A DNA stretch of 64,000 nucleotides from Neobacillus pocheonensis (lineage in GTDB: Bacteria; Bacillota; Bacilli; Bacillales; Cytobacillaceae): contig JAMQCR010000002.1 in NCBI GenBank assembly GCA_023702235.1, positions 992,001-1,056,000 on the forward strand, in the 5' to 3' direction. Below the pieces are notes generated by a model. The model ran no database searches and was not told the origin of the DNA. It was given only the letters and a program-made list of their open reading frames with translations. Position numbers and translations under genes: made by a program. Below, piece by piece: positions 26,371 to 36,674 of the stretch. Position 1 is the first letter of the stretch, and each line of letters starts with the position of its first letter.

Positions 26371-27516
26371 ATGATCGGTGCTTTTATAAAAAAAGAATTA
26401 AAAAGAATGAGTAAGGAAAGAGGGATGTTTTTCTTCCTTATTATTCTACCTATTTTATTTATTGTGATGTTTTCAACCATTTTAGGAAATCAAAACTATA
26501 CTTTTCAAGTTCATTACATAGATCAAGATCATACCGCTTTATCGAAAGATTTTATTCATCATTTATCTCCTTCTAAAACCTTTAAGGTGGTAAAGGAATC
26601 AGACGAAAAAGAAGTACTTGCTCAAATTAAAAAAGGAAAGGGTACCAATCTATTAATCATTGATAAAGGATTTGAATCGTCTATCAAATCTGGACAGTCT
26701 CCTACTTTACATTTTTACTATGATAAGAACCAAAGTTCGGCTCAAGAGGTTGCTCCTATTAAGACATTAGTGGAAAACATAATAAATGGCTATAACCAAG
26801 CTAAAATTCAGACATTCGTACAATCTCACTCTAAAAATGTTACAGAGGCTCAATCTGTTTTATCTCCTTCGATTGATTTGAAATCCAAAGCGGTTTCTGT
26901 AAAAGAAGTAAATGCAATTACTAGTATCGTGCCTGGATATACCGTTATGTTTGTATTCTTTATGTTGATGAGTATGTCTCGAACATTTATCAAGGAACGA
27001 GACAGTGGAATGTTAGCTCGTTTATATGCGACTTCTATAACTAGGTTTCAATATACGTTCGGAATGTGGATACCTTGTGTTATTGTGGTGTTAATTCAAA
27101 TAGCTGTCTTATTAGGTTTTGGTTATTTCGCTTATCATTTGAATTTAGGGAATATCCCTTCTATCATTGTACTATCTTTCATATTGACCTTAGCTGTTAC
27201 CACACTTGGGTTAGTGATCTCTTTTTATACAAAGAGTGAACAAATGGCAATAGGTATTACTCAAATTATTACAATGGGTGGAGCTGCATTAGGTGGACTT
27301 TGGGTTCCATTAGATATTATGCCGAAATCGATTCAAACGATTGCTCATTTCTTGCCTCAATATTGGGCACAAACAGGCTATGTCAATATTATGACGAGAG
27401 GGGCCACTTTAGCTGATATATTGCCAACTTTATACTATTTAATTGGATTTAGTATCGTTTGTTTTATTTTAGCTTTAGTAGGATTTAAAAACTTCTTTAG
27501 GGGAGCTACAAATTAA
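26371..27516 (+). CDS. ABC-2 type exporter permease
   Basis: A 381-aa membrane protein: one N-terminal membrane helix (FFFLIILPILFIVMFSTIL), a large extracytoplasmic domain of about 150 residues, then five hydrophobic segments from residue 190 (VPGYTVMFVFFMLMSMSRTF) with the ABC-2 motif region TMGGAALGGLWVPLDIMP. This is the DrrB/YhgE-like layout with an external domain. It is translated from AAAGGAGTGATAAT-ATG, tightly coupled to the ATPase gene, and followed by a hairpin terminator. It probably exports a toxic compound or peptide. Confidence 0.88.
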   Translation: MIGAFIKKELKRMSKERGMFFFLIILPILFIVMFSTILGNQNYTFQVHYIDQDHTALSKDFIHHLSPSKTFKVVKESDEKEVLAQIKKGKGTNLLIIDKGFESSIKSGQSPTLHFYYDKNQSSAQEVAPIKTLVENIINGYNQAKIQTFVQSHSKNVTEAQSVLSPSIDLKSKAVSVKEVNAITSIVPGYTVMFVFFMLMSMSRTFIKERDSGMLARLYATSITRFQYTFGMWIPCVIVVLIQIAVLLGFGYFAYHLNLGNIPSIIVLSFILTLAVTTLGLVISFYTKSEQMAIGITQIITMGGAALGGLWVPLDIMPKSIQTIAHFLPQYWAQTGYVNIMTRGATLADILPTLYYLIGFSIVCFILALVGFKNFFRGATN

Positions 27517-27560
27517 TTACTTGAATGGTAATTTCTAAAATGAAAAAATGAAATAAAAAT

Positions 27561-27588
27561 AGACCATTCCGCTAGTGCGAAATGGTCT
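27561..27588. terminator. Hairpin after the ABC exporter operon
   Basis: AGACCATTCCGC and GCGAAATGGTCT pair around a TAGT loop with one mismatch. The T tract is poor, but it is the first strong structure after the exporter operon. Confidence 0.6.
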
Positions 27589-27734
27589 GCGATTTTAACT
27601 GTGATTTTATTATTTTGTCCCCATCAAGAGAACCCGTTAAATTTATATTTAGTCTTTAATTAAAAAAATCAAATTATCTTTTATGGAAAATCGTGAAGTT
27701 TACCTACGAAAAGATTATGATACGCCAAACAAAA

Positions 27735-27909
27735 AACAACAGGGGATATATTATCAAGTTTATTAAGCACCTTGTTAAGCTTACGGGGGCGATTCGGGGA
27801 CCCTAAAGCAATACCATTGATTGAGCGTGTCGATGTTCCTAAATGGGCTAAAAAAAAGAAAGAAACAGCACTAAAACGATTAAAGAATAAGGTACAAAAA
27901 CTTATGTAA
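27735..27909 (+). pseudogene. Unidentified C-terminal gene fragment
   Basis: One frame is open for about 58 codons and ends naturally at the TAA at 27907. It reads GRFGDPKAIPLIERVDVPKW and then AKKKKETALKRLKNKVQKLM. The strongly basic amphipathic end looks like real coding sequence, but there is no start codon with a ribosome site. I do not recognise the family. The surrounding 780 bases contain no other gene and include a hairpin at 27952-27985. Confidence 0.3.
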
Positions 27910-27951
27910 CTTTTGATGTCTTGTGTCGCTAACGGGGGCAAGAGTTGAAAA

Positions 27952-27985
27952 TCCAGCTGCCATTATTGGCGGCTTTCTTCTTGTG
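27952..27985 (+). terminator. Terminator-like hairpin
   Basis: GCTGCC and GGCGGC pair around ATTATT, followed by TTTCTTCTT. It lies just after the unidentified C-terminal fragment and may be that gene's terminator. Confidence 0.45.
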
Positions 27986-28298
27986 CTAACGTTGCATTTA
28001 CCATGTTGAGGTCCTTTTAATTGATGAAATATACTTAAAAATAGGAGACAATAGAAGCATCGATATTATTATTTAAAATTGTTTTGACAAAGAAAGATTA
28101 ATAATAAAATTGAGTTTGGTTCAGCACTTTTTGGCTAATGCTTCAGCACTTTTCCTACAGGGTTCAGCGAAATCCGCTAAACCAAGCTTCTAGTTAAAAG
28201 TTAGTTGGAACGTAACTTAGGTTGTAAGAGCTTCGAATCTTTATAGTGTTATAAGTTATTACAAAAATGTTTAGACATTATGTAATGGGGGAGTTTTT

Positions 28299-29548
28299 TT
28301 GTTTAGCAAAATTCAAGGGAATGCGAGAGGCTGTTTGATTTATGAGCCATTGTTTATTTTACCTAACAGCATGCTCGCGATGTATGTGTCGGTTTATATG
28401 CTGCAGCTTGGGACGAATGAAACACAGATTGGATTGATTACATCGATTGGAATGGTTTTACAGATTGTAACCTCCTTTATAAGCGGGTATCTGACAGACC
28501 GTATGGGGAGAAAGAGAGCGCTTTTGTATTTCGACCTTATAGCTTGGACGGCAGCGAGCCTTATCTGGGCGATCTCACAAAATTTTTGGTTTTTCTTAGT
28601 GGCGACCGTCTGCAACAGCTTCCAAAGAGTTCCAACTACCGCTTGGTATTGTCTGCTAGTAGAGGATACAGATGCAAAGGACCGTTCAATCGTCTTTAGA
28701 GTGCTACAGCTGATCGGTGTGGTCGGCGGATTGTTTGCACCGCTTGGCGGACTGCTCGTTTATCATTTTTCAATCGTACCGGCAATGCGGATTATGTATC
28801 TCATTTTTGCCGTCAGTGTGACCATCATGAACTATACGCGAAATGCCGCGACACATGAGACGGAAATCGGTATTCGTAAACGAAAAGAAAGCCAATCTTT
28901 GAAACTAAAAAGCACCTTGTATGAGTATATCCAGGTCTTGAGAGCCCTTTTGAAAAATCCATTGCTGCTCATGGTGTTTGGGATTTATATTTTGTTTAAT
29001 TTCCAAATGACGCTGCAAAATACGTATCTTTCAATCTATTTGGTTGAAGCACTGCATATTAATGCGTCTTTAATTGCGATTTTTCCTGCTGTGTCCTCGA
29101 TTGCTATGCTGGGACTGCTCTTTTTCGTGATTCCGCGATTTGTAGAGGCAAAGCGAACCAGTATATCATTTGGGGCTTTGCGCTAGCGATCTTCGCAAAC
29201 GTGATCCTCGTTGGGATGCATCCAGGGCAGCTCACGCTTGTTATTATCAGCACCATCTTGAGTGCAGCCGGGAGTTTTATTGCTAGTCCTTATCTAGAGG
29301 CGGTTGTGCAGAATGTGATGGAGGACGACCAGAGAGCCAAGATGTTTTCAATTCTTCAGGTGTTGATTTTATTATTCATTTCTCCAGCAGGTATTATCGG
29401 TGGCTGGACGTATACCATAAATCCAAAATTACCGTTTGTTCTCATCATTCTTTCCTTCCTAGCAGGAATTGTCTTAATCGCGAGATTAATCATTAAAGAA
29501 AACAAGGCACAATATGTCGGTGCTGAGAACCGTAAACTTGATTTATGA
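28299..29548 (+). pseudogene. MFS transporter, frameshifted
   Basis: A 12-helix major facilitator protein. The first 290 residues include the loop motif GYLTDRMGRKRALLYFD (the family's G-x-x-x-D-R-x-G-R-R signature) near residue 65. Near 29156 the frame shifts; one missing A in CGAACC restores EAKRNQYIIWGFALAIFANV and the last helices to 29548, giving about 416 residues. The start is TTG 28299 with GGGGGAG seven bases before. It is transcribed alone, ended by the hairpin at 29599. The substrate is unknown; the sequence resembles drug-efflux members. Confidence 0.8.
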
Positions 29549-29598
29549 CACAACTTATTTTTAAGCTTAGTCGCCATTAATTAGTCGACTATTCGGAT

Positions 29599-29642
29599 CG
29601 CCGTTACCATTTTTTTATCATGGGTAATGGCGATTCTTTTTT
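29599..29642 (+). terminator. Rho-independent terminator of the MFS gene
   Basis: CGCCGTTACCAT and ATGGGTAATGGCG pair around TTTTTTATC; ATTCTTTTTT follows. Confidence 0.8.
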
Positions 29643-29825
29643 AGGCTTTTTTTAAAATTAGTCGAATAGTCATTCGTTTATTCTCCAAATGATGGGTTCG
29701 AGATTTGAATTAATTCCTCGATAATAGAAAGACACGGTGCATAAATAAAGCTTCCACCAAGTTTATGTTTCTAATATCTGGAAAAAATTGAAATATTTTT
29801 CACCGAGTCGTTTTTCACTACATCT

Positions 29826-30191
29826 ATGCCCATAACATGGACGGGGGTAATTTGGTCATTGATTATACCTGGGTTGGGACAGATCTATTTCAATCGTTTA
29901 CCTTCAGGATTTTATCTCTTATTTTGCTTTATTGTGACGTTTTATCTGTCACACGTAGGCGATGCTCTACTTGCTACAATGACAGGTCATTTTGACTTTG
30001 CACAAACTGTTCTAAAACCTGAATGTCTATTATTTATGCCTTCCATTTACTTATTCGCTGCATTTGATGCATATGTACTTATCGAGGAGTTGAATAACTT
30101 TTTGAAGTCGAGCAGTCACGCTTCCTATCAGGGCATGGATGGCGGTTTCGTGATTGGACAGCAACAATACAAAGGATGGGTAAAAAAGTAA
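29826..30191 (+). CDS. Small membrane protein with GLGQIYF motif
   Basis: A 121-aa protein with an N-terminal SLIIPGLGQIYFNRLPSGF segment, then a second membrane helix and a third near residues 85-105 (LFMPSIYLFAAFDAYVLIEE). The layout of short hydrophobic helices with G-x-GQ-x-Y-x4-P-x-G resembles TM2-like small membrane proteins found beside spore genes in Bacillus. No good ribosome site precedes ATG 29826, so the start is uncertain. It lies before a gerC fragment. Function unknown. Confidence 0.55.
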   Translation: MPITWTGVIWSLIIPGLGQIYFNRLPSGFYLLFCFIVTFYLSHVGDALLATMTGHFDFAQTVLKPECLLFMPSIYLFAAFDAYVLIEELNNFLKSSSHASYQGMDGGFVIGQQQYKGWVKK

Positions 30192-30204
30192 GACCTTACA
30201 GGTT

Positions 30205-30608
30205 TAAAATGGTTTTCTAAACAAGCATCCACCATTCCGCTTTCACTTTTTAAGGAAAAAGTAAGTGTAATTATCAGGAAACCAAAAGGCTCAATTAAAG
30301 TATTGAATGGAAGTAAACCGACCTATGACTTATTCGTAAAAGCAAAGGCAATACTCGTTCAAAATGAAGAAAATATGAGTGTTAATAAAATTCAAAAAGA
30401 ATTGGCACTAAAAATAAAAAGTGAAATTGTCAAAACAATAAATAAAAGTGATGAAATCCATGCAGATCTTTTAAATTTGAGTGAAAAACCCTATCGATAT
30501 AAACACAGCAAGTGGGATATCCAATCACTCAATTCAATGGATAAGAGCTTAATAAAGGATATAATCGTAAAAATAAAAATTGTAGAAAATGCAAGTTATA
30601 AAAAGTAA
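30205..30608 (+). pseudogene. C-terminal fragment of a GerC-family germination protein
   Basis: The frame is open from about 30205 without a start codon. It reads KWFSKQASTIPLSLFKEKVS, KAILVQNEENMSVNKIQKEL, KIKSEIVKTINKSDEIHADL and ends near HSKWDIQSLNS followed by VKIKI. The conserved K-x-E-I-x-x-x-x-N, the L-x-L-x-E-x-x-Y-R segment and the terminal W-x(n)-V-K-I-x-I are those of the Ger(x)C C-terminal domain. The N-terminal two thirds are absent. It is a second gerC relic, on the opposite strand to the one at 23775. Confidence 0.5.
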
Positions 30609-30707
30609 AAAACAAATGATTATATTACATTTAGGCTGATTTTAATTAAGCTTAGATACAATGTTATTTATATTTTTGGATTTTAACTTACTATTCCAAA
30701 GGAGAAT

Positions 30708-30870
30708 ATGGCACTGACCCCCTTCCTCCTGAAGATTGGGAATATCCTATTTGGATGGCATTACAACAGACCCATGATAATTTTGGACCACAATCAGCTG
30801 AAATCATTGAGAATATTTTACAAGAAGTGGAGCGGAAATCTCCGGGAACGCCTTCAGGTATCACCTGTTC
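30708..30870 (+). pseudogene. Unidentified coding fragment before an IS6 relic
   Basis: One frame reads PPEDWEYPIWMALQQTHDNF and GPQSAEIIENILQEVERKSP, an unbroken stretch of about 50 codons with natural-looking composition. It is cut where the IS6-family relic begins at about 30872. The family was not recognised. Confidence 0.25.
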
Positions 30871-30871
30871 A

Positions 30872-31118
30872 TTTTTTAACTGTTCAATGGCTAAAGGATA
30901 AGCTGGATTTTTATCAACAATAACGACACGTGGTGTTGTAGATTAACAAGCAGCCGAGGCTTTTTTGAAAAAGCGCTTGGCTCCTTTGGTATCTCTTGAT
31001 TTACTTAAATAAAAATCAATGGTATTCCCTTCTGAATCGATTGCACGGTATAAGTACATCCACTGTCATTTTACTTTGATATATGTCTCATCAACTCTCC
31101 AAGAGTTATTTGTTGACT
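30872..31118 (-). pseudogene. IS6-family transposase fragment
   Basis: On the minus strand this reads SWRVDETYIKVK, stop, QWMYLYRAIDSEGNTIDFYL, SKSRDTKGAKRFFKKA and TPRVVIVDKNPAYPLAIEQL. The VDETY and VDKNPAYP blocks hold the first two acidic residues of the DDE catalytic domain of IS240/IS257-type (IS6 family) transposases. Two in-frame stops and the lack of both ends make it a relic. A similar relic of the C-terminal part lies at 63455-63848. Confidence 0.8.
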
Positions 31119-31480
31119 TAAGATTCCATCCTTCTAACCCTACCAGGAAACCCATTCATTTATTATGGGGAAGAGATCGGAATGAAAGGACAAAAACCAG
31201 ACAAACTGGTTCGAGCGCCTTTCCGCTGGTTCAATACCGACCGTGCCGGACAAACGACTTGGGAGAAACCGGTCTATAATACAAAACACAGTGGTTTCTG
31301 CACAGGAAGAAACAAACGATCCTAATTCGATGTTAAGCCATTATCGTAAAATGATCCGCCTGCGCGAGGACCATGAAGCTCTTACGCAAGGAAATGTGTT
31401 TAAATGTACATTCACACATGAATCACTTAACGTCTTTCATAATATTTCAAACAGCCCTGCCACTGTGAATCTAAGGGGAA
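31119..31480 (+). pseudogene. GH13 alpha-glucosidase / oligo-1,6-glucosidase fragment
   Basis: The frame reads SILLTLPGNPFIYYGEEIGM, KGQKPDKLVRAPFRWFNTD and then, after a frame change near 31270, NSMLSHYRKMIRLREDHEAL. The LPG-x-PFIYYGEE-x-GM block is the region after the catalytic barrel in GH13 enzymes, and HYRKMIRLR follows in the same order as in true family members. The catalytic residues upstream are missing. It abuts the IS6 relic directly, so a transposition or recombination event cut the gene. Confidence 0.75.
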
Positions 31481-31509
31481 ACGATCAGATTGGGAGTATC
31501 CTTTGACTA

Positions 31510-31867
31510 GATGGTTTAGCTATGTATTGAGAGAAGCATTGGCTAACACCAGCAGACTATTATGATCCCGTCTATGGAAAAGGTTTAAATCTTTATGGAT
31601 GGAGTAGTATGCTTGCAGTAGCTATTTTATTTGGGGGGATTGGACTATGCCTACTCTAAATGGCGAGTTGCAAGCGAAAATTGCACCTTGGGGAGATTGT
31701 GAAATTAAAGGATTGTTCTTTAGGGGAAAAGAGCTCTCTATTAAAACAAGTGATCAAAAGATAGAAATCACAGAGGTTACAATCACCAATTATAGATAAC
31801 TGCTAAAACGGTTCTGATGCAACACCCGAGTACGAGAAGTAGCAGTTTAACAACTGATAATTTGGGT
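31510..31867. other. Fragmentary stretch with no identified gene
   Basis: This stretch holds short open pieces only: DPVYGKGLNLYGWSSML near 31567 and a 50-codon frame from ATG 31648 (MPTLNGELQAKIAPWGD, later GKELSIKTSDQKIEIT). Neither has a clear ribosome site and I recognise neither. It links the GH13 fragment to the second copy of the duplicated block. Confidence 0.3.
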
Positions 31868-31914
31868 TTTATATTCTTGTTTTCTTACTAAATCATTAAA
31901 TAGAGGTGAAAAAT

Positions 31915-32112
31915 TTGTATAAAGTAGGTTAAAAATTTGTGTACGCTAAAGATATCGACAAGCCTATTTTAAATGGTGCCAAAGTCATAGAGATCACCGG
32001 TAGATTCGAAAACGGTATTTCAGCAAAATCAGATCTGAATTCAACCATATTTATACCAATCGAATATTTAGACCATTTGGTAAGAACAAACACATTCACT
32101 TTATCTGTGTAA
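31915..32112 (+). pseudogene. Broken copy of the 65-aa gene
   Basis: Identical in layout to the gene at 2231, with the same GAGGTG and TTG start, but CAA (Gln7) is TAA here, so only six residues would be made. The remaining frame is intact to the same stop, and its terminator is preserved at 32123-32152. The change is recent. Confidence 0.8.
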
Positions 32113-32122
32113 TGTTAAACTG

Positions 32123-32152
32123 ACCTGTTCGCTACGGTGGACAGGTATTTTT
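32123..32152 (+). terminator. Terminator in copy 2 of the duplicated block
   Basis: ACCTGT and ACAGGT arms with a following ATTTTTG, identical to 2439-2468. Confidence 0.65.
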
Positions 32153-32328
32153 GTTGTGAAAAATATTTTGAAAAATAAAGAAAATAGTTTCGAGTTGGTA
32201 TGAGAATGCTGCATCTTAGATATTAGTTTGTCATCACTTAAAAAACCGCAGATATCAATTTTACAACTTCGTGTAGCGATGCAGGAATTGAGTCTAATCG
32301 TTCTATATCGTCTTTATCGCTCAAACCC

Positions 32329-32511
32329 TTGAAGGCAAAAAAAGTGATTCATAGTGCCAGAACCCAAATGAATCAGGATGTATTTATGCAGCAAGTGCCT
32401 GAAGGGATGGAGGATCTCGTCGGTTCAAAGTTACTTCATTTATTTTCGGATGCAAAGATTAACGAGGATATGGCTGTATCCGTATTTATTTTTGAAAAAC
32501 CGATAGTGTAG
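32329..32511 (+). pseudogene. DUF2294-like C-terminal fragment, copy 2
   Basis: The frame reads KVIHSARTQMNQDVFMQQ and NEDMAVSVFIFEKPIV then stops. It differs from copy 1 at about ten residues (for example VGSKLLHLFSDAKINED), more than the silent first half of the block would predict. This end may be the older or faster-evolving part. The stop right after EKPIV looks like a natural protein end. No start with a ribosome site is visible. Confidence 0.35.
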
Positions 32512-32719
32512 CAAAAAAGGGAAATTTTCGTTATTGGAATGAATTTTGGTTTTACAAAAAAGGCTGGTTATTTAAAAAGTAAAGTTCAATCAAAAATGCC
32601 AGAGTAATTTTACCAAGTATTTTATTCATTTGCAGCTAGATACAATCAGTGAAGAAAAGATCATGATAATGCTATCGCCAAAATAAAGGTGACTGTCTCC
32701 CAGTGCATTAATACACGTC

Positions 32720-32738
32720 GGGCGCTAGGCGCCCTTTT
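32720..32738. terminator. Short GC-rich terminator
   Basis: GGGCGC and GCGCCC pair around TAG and are followed by TTTTG. It lies between the duplicated block and the minus-strand gene at 32781 and could end transcription from the left. Confidence 0.6.
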
Positions 32739-32780
32739 GTGATTTTACCATTATTAAAATGGTTCCTAAATTGTTGATTT

Positions 32781-33029
32781 TTATGGTAACAAATAAATTT
32801 CACAGTATGGGGGTTTGTCTAGTTTTGAAGTCTGCAAACGCCCTTCCATGACAAGTTTGTGTAAACCGTTTTCAACTTCTGAGACAGGAATTCCTAATAA
32901 ATCCGCCACTTTTACTGAAGAAATAGACATGTACTTTGGTAGGTTTGTTGATGAAGTAATCATGGTATGGACATATTGATAAAGGTTTTCTTTTTCCAAA
33001 AAAATCACTCTCTTTCTTTTCCGCCCCAA
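32781..33029 (-). CDS. Small winged-helix-like protein, divergent from the formate dehydrogenase operon
   Basis: An 82-residue protein with a basic start (MGRKRKRVIF), then YQYVHTMITSSTNLPKYMS and a helix-turn-helix-like VKVADLLGIPVSEVENGLHK, ending KLDKPPYCEIYLLP. The central part looks like a short winged helix. I recall similar small proteins upstream of Bacillus formate dehydrogenase genes, without an assigned role. It is transcribed away from the operon at 33220, about 190 bp apart, so it could regulate that operon. Confidence 0.6.
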   Translation of the reverse strand: MGRKRKRVIFLEKENLYQYVHTMITSSTNLPKYMSISSVKVADLLGIPVSEVENGLHKLVMEGRLQTSKLDKPPYCEIYLLP

Positions 33030-33219
33030 TTAAATTCCAAAAATATTTAAGTCATTAATAAAATTCCCATTATAGTAAACATTATCACATGAACCCAATT
33101 TGAAGTAAGGGAAATAAGATATTTTCAAAACCACAACATATAAGGACTGCATATAGAATGAATCAGGAAGTAAAAGTCAGGGACTTTAGCTAAATAACCG
33201 GAATATAGGAGGAAACATC

Positions 33220-36195
33220 GTGGAAGAGTCAACCTTTTTAGTAGAGATTAATGGAAAAGGGTACGAGGCGAGACTAGGTCAAACCATTTTAGATGTCGCC
33301 AGGGAAAAAGATGTCTTTATTCCTGGCATTTGCTATCACTCGAACTTAGGAACTATTCAAACATGTGACACTTGCTATGTAAATGTGGGCGGTGAAATGG
33401 TTCGTTCTTGTGCTACAAAAGTGGTGGAAGGAATGAAAATTGATAGCCTTTCACAACCAGTCAAAAATGCACAAAATGAGGCATGGACCGAATTTTAAAG
33501 AACCATGAACTTTATTGTACGGTTTGTGATAACAATAACGGGAACTGCACGATCCATAACACAGTGGAACTCATGGGAGTCGAACATCAACAATACCCGT
33601 TCGAAGCAAAACCGTACCCGCCTGATAATTCACATCCATTTTACCGATATGAGCCAGATCAATGCATATTGTGTGGTAGATGTGTGGAAGCTTGTCAGGA
33701 CTTGCAAGTAAATGAAACCCTAACCATTGATTGGAGTAGAGAGGCACCGCGTGTTATTTGGGATAATGATGTCCCAATTGATCAATCATCCTGTGTTTCG
33801 TGCGGACATTGTGTCAGTGTATGTCCATGTAATGCTCTCATGGAAAAATCGATGTTGGGGAACGCAGGCTTTCTAACAGGGATTCCTCCTAAAATTTTAG
33901 GGCCGATGATTGATTTAACGAAAGAGATTGAGCCAGGTTATAAAGAGATTTTTGCCATATCCGAAGTAGAAGCATCCATGAGAAAAGCCAGGATTAAACG
34001 CACGAAAACCGTTTGTACATATTGCGGTGTCGGCTGTAGCTTCGAGGTTTGGACAAAAGGTGAAATTTTGAAAATTCAAACAGATACAAAAGCACCGGTT
34101 AATGGAGTTTCCACCTGTGTAAAAGGGAAATGGGGTTGGGATTTCGTCAATAGCGAAGAGCGATTGACAAAGCCATTAATTCGAAAAGGGAATGAGTTTG
34201 TTGAATCCTCTTGGGAAGAAGCGCTTGAACTCGTCGCTAAAAAGCTTGGCCATATCAAAAGAGAATATGGACCCGACTCAATTGGATATATTGCTTCATC
34301 AAAATGCTCCAATGAGGAAAACTATGTGTTCCAAAAATTAGCCCGAGCTGTAATGGGCACAAACAATGTTGATAATTGCTCGAGATATTGTCAATCCCCT
34401 GCTACAGCAGGTTTGATGAGAACGGTCGGTTTAGGAGGGGATTCTGGAACGATTGAGGACATCATGGCATCTGAACTAATTATCATTATTGGGGCAAATC
34501 CAGCAGAATCACATCCTGTTTTAGCAACCCGTATCAAACGAGCCCATAAACTTCATGGACAAAAATTAATTGTAGCAGACATTAGAGAAAACGAAATGGC
34601 ACAGCGGGCTGATTTTTTCATACATCCAAAACCTAGCACGGATATAATATGGCTGTCTGCGGTTACGAAATACATTCTTGACCAAGGGTGGGAAGATAAG
34701 GATTTTTTGAAGAAGCGTGTAAATAATTTTGAAAAATACGTAGCATCTCTCGAAAAATTCACCTTAGATTACGCAGTAGAAAAAACAGGTCTTACAGAGG
34801 AAGAATTGGTAAGGCTTGCGACGATGATTCATTCAGCCAAATCTGTTTGTGCTTTATGGGCAATGGGGATCACACAACATATGGGGGCAACAGAATCTAG
34901 TACAGCTATTTGTAATCTCCTTTTAATAACGGGTAATTTTCCGACCAGGTACCGGCGCCTATCCACTCAGAGGCCATAACAATGTTCAAGGTGCATGTGA
35001 TTTTGGAACAATGCCAGCTTGGATGCCTGGCTATGATCCAGTTCAGGACCCTCAAGTGCGAAAGCGCTATGAAGAAGCATGGGGCGTGAAACTACCGAAA
35101 GAGCCTGGTATGGACAACCATCATATGGTTGAAGGAATGGACAAAGGAAAATTGAAGGCACTATATTTGTTTGGTGAAGATATGGCCCTTGTCGATGCAA
35201 ATTCAAACCATGTGGAAGCGGGATTTGAAAGGTTGGAGTTTTTTGTCGTTCAGGATATTTTCTTTAGCAGGACAGCCCAGTTTGCTGATGTTGTTCTACC
35301 AGCTGCACCAAGCCTTGAAAAGGATGGCACGTTTACCAATACCGAACGAAGGATTCAGCGCTTCTATAAAGTGTTTGAGCCGCTGGGAGAATCTAAGCCA
35401 GATTGGGAGATTATTCAGGAAGTGGCGAATCGCCTTGGAGCCAATTGGAATTATAAACATCCATGCGAAATTATGGATGAGGCGGCAAGTCTTGCACCAT
35501 TATTTGCCGGGGTGAGCTATGATCGTTTGGAAGGATGGAATAGTCAGTTATGGCCTGTATCGAAAAATGGTAAAGATACGCCGCTTTTATATTCAGAACG
35601 ATTCGCATTACCTGAGGGCAAAGCTAGATTGGTGCCAGTTGATTGGACACCGCCGTTTATCGCAGGCGAAGATTATGATTTGCATTTAAATAATGGTCGT
35701 TTATTAGAGCATTTCCATGAAGGAAACATGACGTATCAATCTGAAGGGTTAATTCACAAGGTTCCTCATCCATGGCTAGAAGTATCACCTGAACTTGCAC
35801 ATGAAAGGAACCTGGAGGACGGTTCTTTGGTTGGGCTTACTTCTCCATATGGACATGTTGAAGTAAGAGTCATTGTCACGGACCGAGTAAAAGGAAAAGA
35901 ACTTTATTTAACGATGAATACCAGAGAAGAAATCGAGGCAGTCAACCGACTAACAAGCAGTTACCACGATATGGTTACCCATACTCCGGCTTATAAGGAA
36001 GCTGGTGTGAAAATGGAGTTGTTGGAAACAAAAGGAGAATCTCCATTACCTAGACATAATCATCGATATGGAAATAGGGTTCCACAGTTAAGTGTGAAGG
36101 TGGAAGATAAGTGGAAACGCTCAGATTTCACTCCTATCCCGGAACTCATTCAATTAAAGGGGGACGAATATGGCCAAGGCAATCAAGCAAATTAG
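33220..36195 (+). pseudogene. Formate dehydrogenase alpha subunit (molybdopterin), two frameshifts
   Basis: This large oxidoreductase, of the Bacillus YrhE/YjgC type, should be about 992 residues. An N-terminal 2Fe-2S domain has CYHSNLG then CDTCYV. A second cysteine block (CTVCDNNNGNC), two 4Fe-4S clusters (CILCGRCVEAC; CVSCGHCVSVCPC) and the CTYCGVGCSFEVW Fe-S/Mo-bisMGD start follow. The probable molybdenum ligand is the cysteine of NVDNCSRYCQSPATAGL; no selenocysteine is used. The frame shifts at 33483 (one A lost in GCAATG) and at 34940 (two bases lost; GNF-GRPGTGAYPLRGHNNV), and the total loss is three bases. GTG 33220 follows TAGGAGG. It oxidises formate to CO2, probably passing electrons to NAD or quinone. 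Confidence 0.85.
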
Positions 36196-36667
36196 GAAAG
36201 AGTTACCTAATCAAGAGATGGAACAATCACAAGCAGTTTCTGAGATCATTCAGGAGTTAGCTGCTAATAAAGAAGCCATCTTAGAAGCTATTAGCATTAT
36301 AAAGGGGCTTCACGAGACGAAGGTCTTGGATGCCGTACATGCCATGATAGAGCAGCGGACAGAGATTGAGGCCATTGCTATTCAGCAAGTTAATCAGCCA
36401 ACCATGCACAATGTTATTAAAAATGGAATGAGTGCATTTTCGTTTTTAGGCTCCTTACAGCCCGGCCAGCTGACAACGATACTGGATGGACTTGGGCAGG
36501 GTTTAAAACGTCTTTCTAATACTGGTCAAAAAGGCGAAAAGCAAAGCTTTTGGAAATTAAGAAAAAGACTGTGGAGCCCGGAAATACGAGCAGCCATGAC
36601 AACCATGGTTGATTTTATGGATGGAATGGGCGAAGTATTTTTGCGTAACAGGAGGGAAAATCCATAA
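36170..36667 (+). CDS. DUF1641 protein of the formate dehydrogenase operon
   Basis: A 165-aa soluble helical protein, like Bacillus YrhD/YjgD, which is encoded next to the alpha subunit. It has KEAILEAISIIKGLHE and the conserved GLGQGLKRL ... RAAMTTMVDFMDGMG end. GGGGGACGAAT precedes ATG 36170, and the start overlaps the alpha-subunit gene by 26 bases, so translation is likely coupled. The exact role is unknown; constant linkage suggests a subunit or assembly factor. Confidence 0.8.
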   Translation: MAKAIKQIRKELPNQEMEQSQAVSEIIQELAANKEAILEAISIIKGLHETKVLDAVHAMIEQRTEIEAIAIQQVNQPTMHNVIKNGMSAFSFLGSLQPGQLTTILDGLGQGLKRLSNTGQKGEKQSFWKLRKRLWSPEIRAAMTTMVDFMDGMGEVFLRNRRENP

Positions 36668-36674
36668 GGGAAGG

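Larger units (their letters stand above)
31868..32506. repeat. 639-bp duplicated block, copy 2
   Basis: Gapless match, same orientation, to 2184-2822. Differences include the stop in the 65-aa gene and several changes in the last 150 bases. The direct orientation of two copies 29.7 kb apart means homologous recombination between them could delete or duplicate everything in between. Confidence 0.9.

Noticed and set aside
28120..28160. Tandem repeat TTCAGCACTTTT
   Set aside because: Two imperfect copies only, no periodic extension; not enough to call a repeat array.
33220..36195. Selenocysteine formate dehydrogenase
   Set aside because: The residue at the molybdenum-ligand position is an ordinary cysteine (CSRYCQSP); none of the breaks is a TGA at that site.
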